Source: Candidatus Helarchaeota archaeon
Lineage (GTDB): Archaea; Asgardarchaeota; Lokiarchaeia; Helarchaeales; HEL-GB-A
DNA: 16,503 bases
Direction of reading: 5' to 3'
Assembly: GCA_016840125.1 (NCBI GenBank)
Contig: JAEOSY010000515.1
Location: forward strand, 1-16,503
The stretch's first letter is position 1. Each line of letters opens with the position of its first letter. The notes below the pieces were generated by a model, which searched no databases, was not told the DNA's origin, and saw nothing but the letters and a program-made list of their open reading frames with translations. Below, piece after piece: positions 7,120 through 13,390 of the stretch. The position numbers and the translations under genes are program-made.

Positions 7120-8136
7120 CTACTTTTTTATTTTTTTTAAGGTATTGAACGCTTCACCCACCGTCTTCCAAACTAATTGTGGATTTTTTGATTTTATTGA
7201 TGTTTGAAGCCCCCCTCTATAAAGCCAAGCGAATATGCTATCTGCACCGGAATTACTCATAATATTAACTGCAGTCTTAAGTTCGGGTTCTCGATTTTTC
7301 GGAATAGCAAATGCCAATAGCCACAATTGCGCCAGTTTCCCATGTTTTCTTGCAATTCTAATCAGTTTTTCCGATTCATCTTGTACCCAATTCATATCTT
7401 TCTGGTAAAGCAACCAATAAGGATCTGTAGCCAACATGTCCATTTCGTTGAAGCAAATCTTGTCCCAATGGGAGAGACCTGTTGTAGATTGAGATGGCAT
7501 CACACAGATAATATTCCTTTTACTTTGATCTGTTTTCTTCACCGTTTTACATAAATCTTGGAGAAATTGCACCAAAGATTTCTCTTTAAATGCAATAACG
7601 TCTTCATTCTCCTTTTGGGGCATTTCGTAATGATACCTCTGAAGAAACAAATTCTTACAGGTCGCACAATTACACACATAATAAGGACTGAGTTTTGTCG
7701 GAAAGATATTTTCTTTAGAGTACGCGAAATGCGGTTCGTCCCAGAAGAACCCCCGAATAGCTTTAACTTGACTAACCTTTTTAATAGCACTTTTGATATA
7801 ATTCTGAAACGTTTTTGTATTGAAGCATGCCGCGGGAAAAGCTGTTTGGGTTTCTGAGAAAATTTGGCGGAATTGGGTATTATTACTCAAAAAAACAGAG
7901 GGGGCTTCTCCTCCAAATATACGTCCCCATGCCCAAAAGTTAATATATACAGTAAAGCCGAACTCCTCATTCGCAATTTTAGCCATTTTATAGTACTGCC
8001 CTCTCCAATGGGTAAAATCATACTCTGACATGGCCAATAACACCGCATTACACCCATGATCTTGCATCTCTTTGAAATCTGAGCGGGCATTATCCAAATA
8101 GACATTTCCATGATAGGTAACGCCAAGTTCAACCAT
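7120..8136 (-). CDS. TIM-barrel, glycoside-hydrolase-like protein
   Basis: A 338-residue protein without signal peptide. It opens with a barrel-type first strand (ELGVTYHGN) and has alternating strand and helix blocks: GCNAVLLAM, FGFTVYINFWAWGR, VKAIRGFFWDEPHF, RNIICVMPSQ, MDMLATDPYW, KLAQLWLLAFA and ADSIFAWLYRGG. The WDEP segment (132-135) after a strand is where glycosidase clans place the acid/base residue. A CNCATC cluster (C155, C157, C160) follows closely and resembles the CxC..C segment seen in some GH42-like barrels. I cannot name a GH family, and a non-enzymatic or sugar-binding role is possible. Start: ATG 8136 fits a leaderless mRNA from the TATA box at 8164-8171; the frame is also open from GTG 8145. 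Cytoplasmic location is inferred from the missing signal sequence. Confidence 0.68.
   Translation of the reverse strand: MVELGVTYHGNVYLDNARSDFKEMQDHGCNAVLLAMSEYDFTHWRGQYYKMAKIANEEFGFTVYINFWAWGRIFGGEAPSVFLSNNTQFRQIFSETQTAFPAACFNTKTFQNYIKSAIKKVSQVKAIRGFFWDEPHFAYSKENIFPTKLSPYYVCNCATCKNLFLQRYHYEMPQKENEDVIAFKEKSLVQFLQDLCKTVKKTDQSKRNIICVMPSQSTTGLSHWDKICFNEMDMLATDPYWLLYQKDMNWVQDESEKLIRIARKHGKLAQLWLLAFAIPKNREPELKTAVNIMSNSGADSIFAWLYRGGLQTSIKSKNPQLVWKTVGEAFNTLKKIKK
7124..7138 (+). terminator. T-rich terminator of the GTPase gene
   Basis: Two T-runs (TTTTTT and an eight-T run) separated by an A directly after the GTPase stop codon. Archaeal RNA polymerase terminates on such tracts without needing a hairpin. 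The tract overlaps the last codons of the convergent gene. Confidence 0.5.
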
Positions 8137-8163
8137 TCTAATCACTTACTTAAATCAATGATC

Positions 8164-8171
8164 TTATAAAA
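8164..8171 (-). promoter_or_regulatory. TATA box of the glycosidase-like gene
   Basis: TTTTATAA on the minus strand, centred about 31 bases upstream of ATG 8136. This spacing would give a leaderless or nearly leaderless transcript and supports that start over GTG 8145. Confidence 0.45.
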
Positions 8172-8232
8172 CAAAAATTGATAATTATATCAAAAGTGTA
8201 TATTTTCAAATCAAGGTAATTAGTTCTTATTT

Positions 8233-8244
8233 TTTAAATTATAA
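8233..8244 (+). promoter_or_regulatory. TATA box of the ssDNA-binding protein gene
   Basis: TTTAAATTATAA with a predicted transcript start near 8265, leaving a leader of about 27 bases that contains the SD GGAG (8280-8283) ahead of ATG 8292. Confidence 0.45.
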
Positions 8245-8291
8245 AGCGTGCTAAACAGAGATACGAGAAAAAAAAGAATGGAGTGTTAAGC

Positions 8292-8993
8292 ATGAAAGTG
8301 TCTGAATTACATGCGGATATGAAAAAGATTGATATCATTGTGAAAGTTGTTAAAAAGAACGCAACCCGAAGCGTCCGTGGTAGAAGCGATGGACGTCAGC
8401 ATCGTGTGGCGGATTTAATAGTAGGGGATGAAACGGGTGTAATTAATCTTAGTCTTTGGAATGAAATGATTTCCCAAATCGATGAAGATGAAGTAATCCA
8501 TATCACAAATGGGTATACGGGAGAGTTTGGTGGTAAATTGCAGCTCAATATAGGACGCTATGGAGGGTTTGAAAAACTCAGTGCAAGTGAGTACGACTTC
8601 GATGTTTATCTCGAGTCCGTGCATGAACTTTCTGACAAGCCAGCTCAGTTCATTCAAGTTGTAGATACACTTCGAAAACAGCGTGGCATCAATATTCGTG
8701 TCAAAGTCATTGATGAGCTCCCTCCCCGAACAGTCACCACCAAAAGAGATGGAAAACAACATACAATTAATACTTGGAAGGTAGGAGACGAAACCGCAAC
8801 TATTAATTTCGTTTTATGGGATCAGGGGGATGATATCGCCATCGATGATGTGCTTGATATCGAAGGTGGTTATACCCACGAATTTAATAATATTATGGAT
8901 CTAAATCTAAGCAAGTCGGGATCCTATCGTAAGAGCTCAGAGAAGATTCTTGAAGTAAATACGGATAAAGATATATCTGAACCAAGTTCATAA
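8292..8993 (+). CDS. Single-stranded DNA-binding protein with two OB folds (RPA/SSB-like)
   Basis: A 233-residue protein made of two homologous OB folds, about 3-97 and 118-215. The equivalent segments are VGDETGVINLSLW ... NGYTGEFGGKLQLNIGRYG in the first and VGDETATINFVLW ... GGYTHEFNNIMDLNLSKSG in the second, the typical DETG...LxLW...GxYxxxFxGxLxLxxGxxG pattern of crenarchaeal SSB and archaeal RPA OB folds. It should coat ssDNA during replication and repair. A short acidic tail (NTDKDISEPSS) may be a protein-interaction tip. No zinc finger is present. ATG 8292 is chosen over GTG 8283 because GGAGTG at 8280-8285 is a correctly spaced SD. The second fold has lost the charged R-x-x-x-R loop of the first, suggesting the two folds differ in DNA contact. 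Confidence 0.9.
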   Translation: MKVSELHADMKKIDIIVKVVKKNATRSVRGRSDGRQHRVADLIVGDETGVINLSLWNEMISQIDEDEVIHITNGYTGEFGGKLQLNIGRYGGFEKLSASEYDFDVYLESVHELSDKPAQFIQVVDTLRKQRGINIRVKVIDELPPRTVTTKRDGKQHTINTWKVGDETATINFVLWDQGDDIAIDDVLDIEGGYTHEFNNIMDLNLSKSGSYRKSSEKILEVNTDKDISEPSS

Positions 8994-9014
8994 AATAAAA
9001 TAAAAAAAGAGAAA

Positions 9015-9935
9015 TTAGCTAGCAGCTACCATGGCTTTTATATTTTTAACTCTATTTCGTAAGGTTACCTCAGAAATGTGAGCAACATCTGAGATTTGAG
9101 TTTGTGAACGGTGTTCTTTCCTTCCGAGGTCACGGATTGCGACATAAATAGATGCAGCGGCAATTCCTTTCGGATCTTTCCCAACAATTGCAGGCGAGTT
9201 TTCAACTAACTCGATTAAATCTTGTGCCCGCCTTTGCACTTCAGTGGATAATCCTAATTCTGAAGAGAAACGTTCCACAAAATATTTCCCACTGAGTGGG
9301 CGAATTACTATTTTGAGTTCTCGAAGGATTAGCCGGTAATTCTTTGCGAGAACCTTAAGAGGGATATTCGCGACCTCGCTAATCTCCTCGATAGTGCGAG
9401 GTAATCCACGCATTCGGCACGCAATAAAAACACTCGCCGCGACGAGATTATTTATGCTACGCCCTGTTGTTAAACGCTTTGTAACCGCTTTTTTATATAT
9501 CGAGAGGGCCATATTTAAAATACTGGAGGGGATTCCTAATTGGCTTACAAGACGTAACAACTTGGGCTGGGCAACCGTTAAATTCCGTTCAAAGGTTGTG
9601 GATACAGATTTATTTATTTTGGCAAGTCGATAAAAAAGAACCTTGTTTTTCACGGCATCATTTTTCACATTCATAACGGTCCGTGGCCCAATGTTTGTAT
9701 ATACAGGTTCGCGAATTCGCTTCTTCAGGATTTCTTCTTGAGTGAATGCACGATGTGGAGAATCAACAATAACTGGACCAAAAACTGTCGCACAATCGCG
9801 ACAAACATAAATTCCACGATATTCTATTATTGAAGGTTGTTCACAGCAATCATAATAGGGATCTTCTGCCTTAGGAGCTGCTTTGGGTTCAGTAAATAAC
9901 CCCGATTGCTCGTAAATGGGATATGTTTGTGTCAA
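9015..9935 (-). CDS. tfb: Transcription initiation factor IIB (TFB), complete second copy
   Basis: A 306-residue TFB. Residues 28-55 hold the zinc-ribbon-like segment (C30, C31, C45, C48); REPVYTNIGPRTV (75-87) is the B-linker; the first cyclin fold spans about 107-205 (TTFERNLTVAQPKLL, TTGRSINNLVAASVFIACR, GLPRTIEEI), the second about 215-303 (SGKYFVERFSSELGLS, GKDPKGIAAASIYVAIRDLG, HRSQTQISDVAHISEVTLRNRVKNIK), ending in the BRE-binding helix-turn-helix. It is clearly paralogous to the TFB at the left edge and shares its unusual CC first knuckle. The only usable start is TTG at 9935, since an in-frame stop lies nine bases upstream and the next Met is residue 88. A TATA box at 9953-9961 implies an almost leaderless transcript. 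A T-rich tract (8994-9011 on the minus strand) ends the gene. Confidence 0.95.
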   Translation of the reverse strand: MTQTYPIYEQSGLFTEPKAAPKAEDPYYDCCEQPSIIEYRGIYVCRDCATVFGPVIVDSPHRAFTQEEILKKRIREPVYTNIGPRTVMNVKNDAVKNKVLFYRLAKINKSVSTTFERNLTVAQPKLLRLVSQLGIPSSILNMALSIYKKAVTKRLTTGRSINNLVAASVFIACRMRGLPRTIEEISEVANIPLKVLAKNYRLILRELKIVIRPLSGKYFVERFSSELGLSTEVQRRAQDLIELVENSPAIVGKDPKGIAAASIYVAIRDLGRKEHRSQTQISDVAHISEVTLRNRVKNIKAMVAAS

Positions 9936-9952
9936 GGTCCCTTACACTCTCA

Positions 9953-9961
9953 TTTTTAAAT
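9953..9961 (-). promoter_or_regulatory. TATA box of the second TFB gene
   Basis: ATTTAAAAA on the minus strand, about 22 bases before the TTG start, with the 13-base palindrome TGCGA-N3-TCGCA (9963-9975) occupying the BRE position directly upstream. Binding of any factor there would compete with TFB loading. Confidence 0.45.
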
Positions 9962-9962
9962 C

Positions 9963-10122
9963 TGCGAGATTCGCAAAAATTTCTAGTGTTTTTACAATTC
10001 TCAAGGTATTAAATGCGAATTGGGTAAATAAACTTTGTGTTTTTCGCAAACGAAGATCTTTTTTTTGCAGATCTCGCAATAGGAGTTAGCATTTTTGGTT
10101 GGAAATTGCGACTTTCGCAATT
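9963..10122. promoter_or_regulatory. Array of TGCGA-N3-TCGCA operator-like sites upstream of TFB
   Basis: Four 13-base elements beginning TG and ending TCGCA: perfect palindromes at 9963-9975 (spacer GAT) and 10107-10119 (spacer CTT; arms extend to AATTGCGA/TCGCAATT, 10104-10122), and degenerate copies at 10036-10048 and 10066-10078, whose starts are exactly 30 bases apart. An isolated TGCGA lies at 10014-10018. The whole 9936-10463 stretch has no convincing complete gene: it holds this array, a start-less coding-looking fragment (10151-10318) and repeat copy A. Confidence 0.6.
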
Positions 10123-10150
10123 CAAAGTTTACCTGTTAGTTAGGATGTAA

Positions 10151-10318
10151 TTTTTGGTCTCAAGACCTAGAATAGATTTAAAGGAGATTATTGGTTATCA
10201 AGTAACATACGCGTGTACAGCCCTTGTAACCTTCGATCTCTCAGGTCTTGATCTCGTTGATAAAAATCTCATACACCTGATCGCAGATATTGTCCACTTA
10301 GCGCAAAACTCCAATTAG
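10151..10318 (+). pseudogene. Coding-looking fragment without a good start
   Basis: An open frame of 55 codons after a stop at 10148-10150, ending with TAG at 10316-10318. Its translation has natural protein texture (IDLKEIIGYQVTYACTALV, then DLSGLDLVDKNLIHLIADI). There is no ATG or GTG start; TTG 10154 is the only standard alternative, and a purine-rich AAAGGAG sits inside the frame, not ahead of it. I do not recognise the family. It is either a remnant of a gene or chance. Confidence 0.25.
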
Positions 10319-10375
10319 TTAATATGTATCTTTAACCAAAATTCGGATATTATTAGGGTTTCCTCGTTTAAAATA

Positions 10376-10411
10376 TAAAAAGTAAGTGATTTTTATCCAA
10401 GTGGCTTCCAA
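10376..10411 (+). repeat. Imperfect direct repeat, copy A
   Basis: 36 bases sharing 28 identities with copy B at 10736-10771 by eye, best conserved at both ends (TAAAAAGTARGTGAT and GGCTYCCAA). The two copies are offset by exactly 360 bases and bracket the doubtful ORF at 10464-10676. The end of copy A forms a 7-base hairpin arm (TTCCAAT 10406-10412 with ATTGGAA 10424-10430). Confidence 0.5.
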
Positions 10412-10463
10412 TTGTAAGTACTTATTGGAAAAAAAGAGAATGAATATACGGAAGATGCTCCGT

Positions 10464-10676
10464 CTAAAATACAGAAACGTGTGCGCTTGCAGCAAGATGT
10501 GCGTTTACCGAAGATTGCGGGCTTGAAATTGGTTGATTCAATGGAATAGCTATACCCGGCATTCGTATTTCTGTAAGTTGGTCATTTTTTAGGGTGGACT
10601 GGAGGATTCGATTCCGCTGGATCAACCCGATCAGCAAGAGTGAAGTCAAAAAATATATCAAATAAATTAATTCCAT
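10464..10676 (-). CDS. Possible small single-membrane-span protein
   Basis: A 70-codon frame starting at ATG 10676. Residues 1-18 (MELIYLIYFLTSLLLIGL) form a strong membrane or signal-anchor segment, followed by a polar region rich in Ser, Pro and Ala with no known motif. A TATA-like tract (about 10713-10722, minus strand) would place the transcript start some 14 bases upstream. Against it: the opposite strand also reads as coding-like text over part of the same stretch, and there is no SD. I treat it as a doubtful gene. Confidence 0.35.
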   Translation of the reverse strand: MELIYLIYFLTSLLLIGLIQRNRILQSTLKNDQLTEIRMPGIAIPLNQPISSPQSSVNAHLAASAHVSVF

Positions 10677-10735
10677 ACACTAACATCCATTCGCCTTGAG
10701 ATAAACTAGGAAAACTGCTTTAAAAAATTACCCTC

Positions 10736-10771
10736 TAAAAAGTAGGTGATCCTTTTCTGAGGGGCTCCCAA
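10736..10771 (+). repeat. Imperfect direct repeat, copy B
   Basis: Partner of copy A (10376-10411); see there. Both copies are followed, after 18-38 bases, by an A-rich stretch running into a frame that reads KK(E/D)(N/D)E(Y/F), so the similarity may extend into duplicated coding remnants. Confidence 0.5.
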
Positions 10772-10784
10772 ATATCATAGGTGA

Positions 10785-10946
10785 AATGGTTTCTTTGATA
10801 TCAAAAGAAAAAAGGATGATGAGTTCGAGCTGAGCTTTGACAGGTGGTGTATCTATGGAAAGATTATCGCTGATTTCGCTAACTACCCCTATTGCGTGCT
10901 GATCCTAGCGATGGAGCAAAATGTGAGCACTTATAAACATCATTAA
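10785..10946 (+). pseudogene. Coding-looking fragment without a start
   Basis: 53 open codons between a stop at 10782-10784 and TAA at 10944-10946, reading DDEFELSFDRWCIYGKII and then ADFANYPYCVLILAMEQN. There is no usable start codon. The protein-like composition with Trp, Cys and Tyr suggests an eroded gene end; no family is recognised. Together with 10151-10318 it fills most of the apparently empty DNA around the repeats. Confidence 0.25.
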
Positions 10947-10950
10947 TAAC

Positions 10951-11373
10951 TCATTTTTTTAAAATTTCCAATATTATTTTCTTAGTTATATCAGAGATTT
11001 CTCCATGTTCAGCAAAAGTTTTCATTATTTCTGCATTATTTAACACTTCTAATCGGATCATAGGCATTATAAAATCTTCATAAACTTTTTTAGAAAATGT
11101 TTTATCCACAAAAGTCATATAACTCGAAATCTCTATAAAACCTAGGGTCATCTCGGCAAAATGCTCATATGCTCTGCGCTCTCTTCCATCTTTTGGGGAA
11201 AGCACCTCAGGATGTTGAGATTTGTATAGGCAAATTGCATCATATTTATCTACTAATCGGTACACATACTCAGCCTGCTGCATTTTAATCTGCGCTCGGG
11301 ATTGGCGGATAAAAACTAAGAGCGCTATAATAAGCCCAATACCTGTCAATATACTAGTGATAATTTCTATCAA
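10951..11373 (-). CDS. Single-transmembrane hypothetical protein
   Basis: A 140-residue protein. Residues 2-23 (IEIITSILTGIGLIIALLVFI) form one N-terminal membrane span, followed by a basic stop (RQSRAQIK) and a helical soluble domain of about 115 residues rich in charged residues (EYVYRLVDKYDA, FAEMTLGFIEISSYMTFVD, RLEVLNNAEIMKTFAEHG). The layout recalls the many bacterial and archaeal one-span hypothetical proteins with a cytoplasmic helical domain; I cannot name the family. The start is TTG at 11373, supported by a strong SD (AGGAGGTG, 11382-11389) and a TATA box at about 11420-11431. Divergent from the collagen-like gene and sharing its promoter region. Confidence 0.75.
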   Translation of the reverse strand: MIEIITSILTGIGLIIALLVFIRQSRAQIKMQQAEYVYRLVDKYDAICLYKSQHPEVLSPKDGRERRAYEHFAEMTLGFIEISSYMTFVDKTFSKKVYEDFIMPMIRLEVLNNAEIMKTFAEHGEISDITKKIILEILKK

Positions 11374-11418
11374 AGTTATTGCACCTCCTAAGTGGTTTAG
11401 TATGTATCTTCACTCAAT

Positions 11419-11431
11419 CTAATATATATAC
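11419..11431. promoter_or_regulatory. Symmetrical TATA element between divergent genes
   Basis: TAATATATATA reads as a TATA box on both strands. On the minus strand it suits the 10951-11373 gene (predicted start near 11395, just ahead of the SD). On the plus strand it would give the collagen-like gene a leader of about 65 bases. The rest of the intergenic stretch shows nothing else. Confidence 0.4.
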
Positions 11432-11517
11432 TTATCTTTATAATTATCTCAGGTTAGCCCATAGATTTAACTGCTACTTAAGCTTTAGTATTCCTATAAT
11501 TGTTAGGAAGGGAATAG

Positions 11518-12012
11518 ATGACGAAATTAAATGCAATAATGATGCTGGCGCTGGTGCTCGGCGGCGCGGGTACGGGGATGGGCGGTGTGCTCATCTACCA
11601 GTTCGCGACGGGAACCTTACTAGGACCGGAAGGACCACAGGGTCCAGAAGGTACGCAAGGCATACCCGGTCTACCCGGGACAAACGGGACGGATGGTGTC
11701 GATGGTCTGCCCGGGACGAATGGAACTGATGGTACCGATGGTGCCCCTGGACCCCAGCAGCTAAGCGGGATATACGAGGGTATACAAACATGGGGAGCAG
11801 TAATTGTCTTGGCGAATGAATCGGTGACCTTACGCAATGGGCAGTTTTATGGATCTGCGCTCTATATCTACGGAAACCTCACGATCCTCAACGCGGAACT
11901 CTACCTAACCCTCTGGCCGATGGGGAATGCAACGGTCTTCATCAATGATACTCGATGGCAAGCGCCGGATCTTTCCACGTATTCAATGATGAGGAGGAAT
12001 AGAATATTGTAG
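11518..12012 (+). CDS. Membrane-anchored collagen-like (Gly-X-Y) protein
   Basis: A 164-residue protein. Residues 6-29 are a hydrophobic signal anchor (AIMMLALVLGGAGTGMGGVL). Residues 36-80 are 15 uninterrupted Gly-X-Y triplets (GPEGPQGPEGTQGIPGLP at first, then repeated GTNGTDG), the sequence signature of a collagen triple helix, with Pro often in X or Y and Asn/Thr/Asp-rich triplets as in bacterial collagen-like proteins. Residues 83-150 have alternating hydrophobic residues and Gly/Asn turns suggesting beta rungs, plus NES, NLT, NAT and NDT sequons, consistent with an extracellular head. It likely trimerises on the cell surface. SD GGAAGGG lies just upstream of ATG 11518. The gene is richer in G+C than its surroundings. 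The basic C-terminus RRNRIL is short and may reflect truncation of a longer head. Confidence 0.82.
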   Translation: MTKLNAIMMLALVLGGAGTGMGGVLIYQFATGTLLGPEGPQGPEGTQGIPGLPGTNGTDGVDGLPGTNGTDGTDGAPGPQQLSGIYEGIQTWGAVIVLANESVTLRNGQFYGSALYIYGNLTILNAELYLTLWPMGNATVFINDTRWQAPDLSTYSMMRRNRIL

Positions 12013-12037
12013 GGGGTTTTTAAAGGAAGGTTGGTAT

Positions 12038-12046
12038 AAAAAAAAA
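12038..12046 (-). terminator. T-run terminator of the paralogous gene pair
   Basis: Nine consecutive T on the minus strand, about 25 bases after the stop codon of the 12071-12550 gene. Confidence 0.4.
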
Positions 12047-12070
12047 TTGAATTGAAATTAATATTGGTTA

Positions 12071-12550
12071 TTAAAAATAGGTAGATGGAAATCTTCGCTC
12101 TTCTAAAAAGGAAATAAGATAGAACTGGGGCGGGTCGAGCAACTCATACTGTAAGCAGTACGCCTCACACTTCGTCCGCAAGAGCCGATCCCAGCTTGGA
12201 CGGTCGATGGGGTCCGGAAGGTTGAAGCGGAATTCTTGGCGGAAGGTTTCGCGGATCCCGAGGAATAGATCCTGTACCCCTTCCCATGACTCATGTAGCG
12301 CCCCGATGCAAACTGGGTCTCCCCTCTGGCACCAATTATCATCCAATTCAGCAACGTGAAGCGCCAGTGACCTTTCATCTCTATCTAAACGCAGGGGATC
12401 CTCGGGCGGGAGGTCCAGAAACTCCTGGGCAAAGGTGCGATACACCATTGTAGCCCACTCTTTCGAGGGCGTCTCTTTTTCGTTCTGATAGTGCGGATTA
12501 TTAAGTAGGAGTCCATAGATGAAGAGGGATTGATACGAATTAGGACTCAT
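12071..12550 (-). CDS. Hypothetical protein, second of a tandem paralogous pair
   Basis: A 159-residue soluble protein of unrecognised family. It shares with the upstream protein an N-terminal (L/M)F(I/F)YGL block, the motif GDPVCxG near its middle, and a C-terminal signature LPDPxDxxxWxxLLxxKCxxYxxQ. Two shared cysteines (in GDPVC and KC) may be structural. It is acidic and rich in Trp and Tyr, with no signal peptide. ATG 12550 overlaps the TGA of the preceding gene (ATGA), so translation is coupled. Composition is richer in G+C than the chromosome around it. Without a homologue I give no function; the arrangement suggests two subunits of one complex or a duplicated effector. Confidence 0.72.
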   Translation of the reverse strand: MSPNSYQSLFIYGLLLNNPHYQNEKETPSKEWATMVYRTFAQEFLDLPPEDPLRLDRDERSLALHVAELDDNWCQRGDPVCIGALHESWEGVQDLFLGIRETFRQEFRFNLPDPIDRPSWDRLLRTKCEAYCLQYELLDPPQFYLISFLEERRFPSTYF

Positions 12551-13095
12551 TCGGATGAGATCCCTCCATACTTGCCATAAATAACATACAACGCTTCTTC
12601 AGGAACGTAGGGGATAGTGTATCCAGCCGTGAAGAGGCAGAAGCTGGGCTGGCTCCATTGGAAGCTATACGTCTTACACTTCGCCAGCAAGAGCTTTTCC
12701 CACTCCGCTTGGTCGAGGGGGTCGGGAAGAGAGAACCTGCAATATGAGGTGCCACTATAGTGTAGGGTGCGGTGCCGAGTCGCCCGGATCGCTAGGTAGG
12801 GGTGTGGAGACCCACCACCCATCCCATATGCATACAGTCCAACACAGACAGGGTCCCCCGCATCTTCCCACTGCTGGTCGAGGTGCCGAAAGAAGTTCTG
12901 GATGGTCTCACAATCATCGTGAGGGTCATCAAGGTCCAGCTGCGACCCGTACTCCTCCTCTGAATTCCCCCACCTAATCCAATCTTCCACAGTTTCTATC
13001 TGCTGCAAACCACCCGCTTGGGCGAGGCGGCGAGAGTCGTAGGGGGCGTCCGCCAGCCCATAGAAGAACATTGCGGCGGCACGCGGTCTACCCAT
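12547..13095 (-). CDS. Hypothetical protein, first of a tandem paralogous pair
   Basis: A 182-residue protein of the same unrecognised family as the next gene: MFFYGLADAPYD near the start, GDPVCVG in the middle, and LPDPLDQAEWEKLLLAKCKTY near residues 125-145. It has a Gly-rich loop (YGMGGGSP) after the GDPVC motif that its paralogue replaces with another sequence. The frame is open to GTG 13182, but ATG 13095 is the better start: SD GAGGGAG (13101-13107) lies five bases upstream, a TATA box sits at 13134-13141, and the paralogue begins at the equivalent residue, eight positions before the FxYGL block. It is co-translated with the next gene by ATGA overlap. Role unknown. Confidence 0.72.
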   Translation of the reverse strand: MGRPRAAAMFFYGLADAPYDSRRLAQAGGLQQIETVEDWIRWGNSEEEYGSQLDLDDPHDDCETIQNFFRHLDQQWEDAGDPVCVGLYAYGMGGGSPHPYLAIRATRHRTLHYSGTSYCRFSLPDPLDQAEWEKLLLAKCKTYSFQWSQPSFCLFTAGYTIPYVPEEALYVIYGKYGGISSE

Positions 13096-13100
13096 TCGAT

Positions 13101-13167
13101 CTCCCTCATTTGCGGTAATATAAGGTGCCATCCTATTTAAAGGTTTAGAGCGGAAATGCGCATTTCC
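13101..13167 (-). promoter_or_regulatory. SD, TATA box and 16-bp palindrome of the paralogous pair
   Basis: On the minus strand: a perfect palindrome GGAAATGCGCATTTCC (13152-13167), then TATA box TTTAAATA (13134-13141), then SD GAGGGAG (13101-13107). The palindrome is directly upstream of the TATA box, where an activator or a TFB-excluding repressor would sit. These elements fix the start at 13095. Confidence 0.55.
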
Positions 13168-13248
13168 AGTCGCCACAGCCACAACGGAAATATAATAACT
13201 GTAAGTTTAAACTACAGATCGACGGATTCGAATTTAACCTGATCCTTA

Positions 13249-13280
13249 TGTAAGTTGAAGGAACTATTTTCTCACTTACA
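13249..13280. repeat. Inverted repeat, possible left-end hairpin of the TnpB element
   Basis: Arms TGTAAGT (13249-13255) and ACTTACA (13274-13280) around an 18-base loop. A further TGTAAGT lies at 13200-13206. IS200/IS605-type elements have subterminal hairpins at both ends, and this is the best candidate on the left of the tnpB gene. The exact boundary is not visible. Confidence 0.3.
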
Positions 13281-13390
13281 CAAACGCTTCTATAAATATA
13301 CGTTTTTCAGAAATTTAGATCGTTATTTTTTGATATCGCAAATTACATCTCATCATAGTCACTTTAAACAGACACTCATATCCCATTAAT

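Noticed and set aside
10380..10390. GTAAGT-like sequences in the direct repeats read as splice sites
   Set aside because: Short and expected by chance in AT-rich DNA; no branch point, acceptor or interrupted gene supports an intron.
11379..11837. Several long frames on both strands over the collagen-like gene (for example Arg/Gly-rich plus-frame and Pro/Ser-rich minus-frame products)
   Set aside because: They are by-products of the repetitive GGN-rich triplets in other frames; only the 11518 frame has a signal anchor, SD and regular Gly-X-Y pattern.
13096..13182. N-terminal extension of the first paralogue from GTG 13182
   Set aside because: It would translate through the TATA box, palindrome and SD, and is absent from the paralogue; ATG 13095 explains the signals better.
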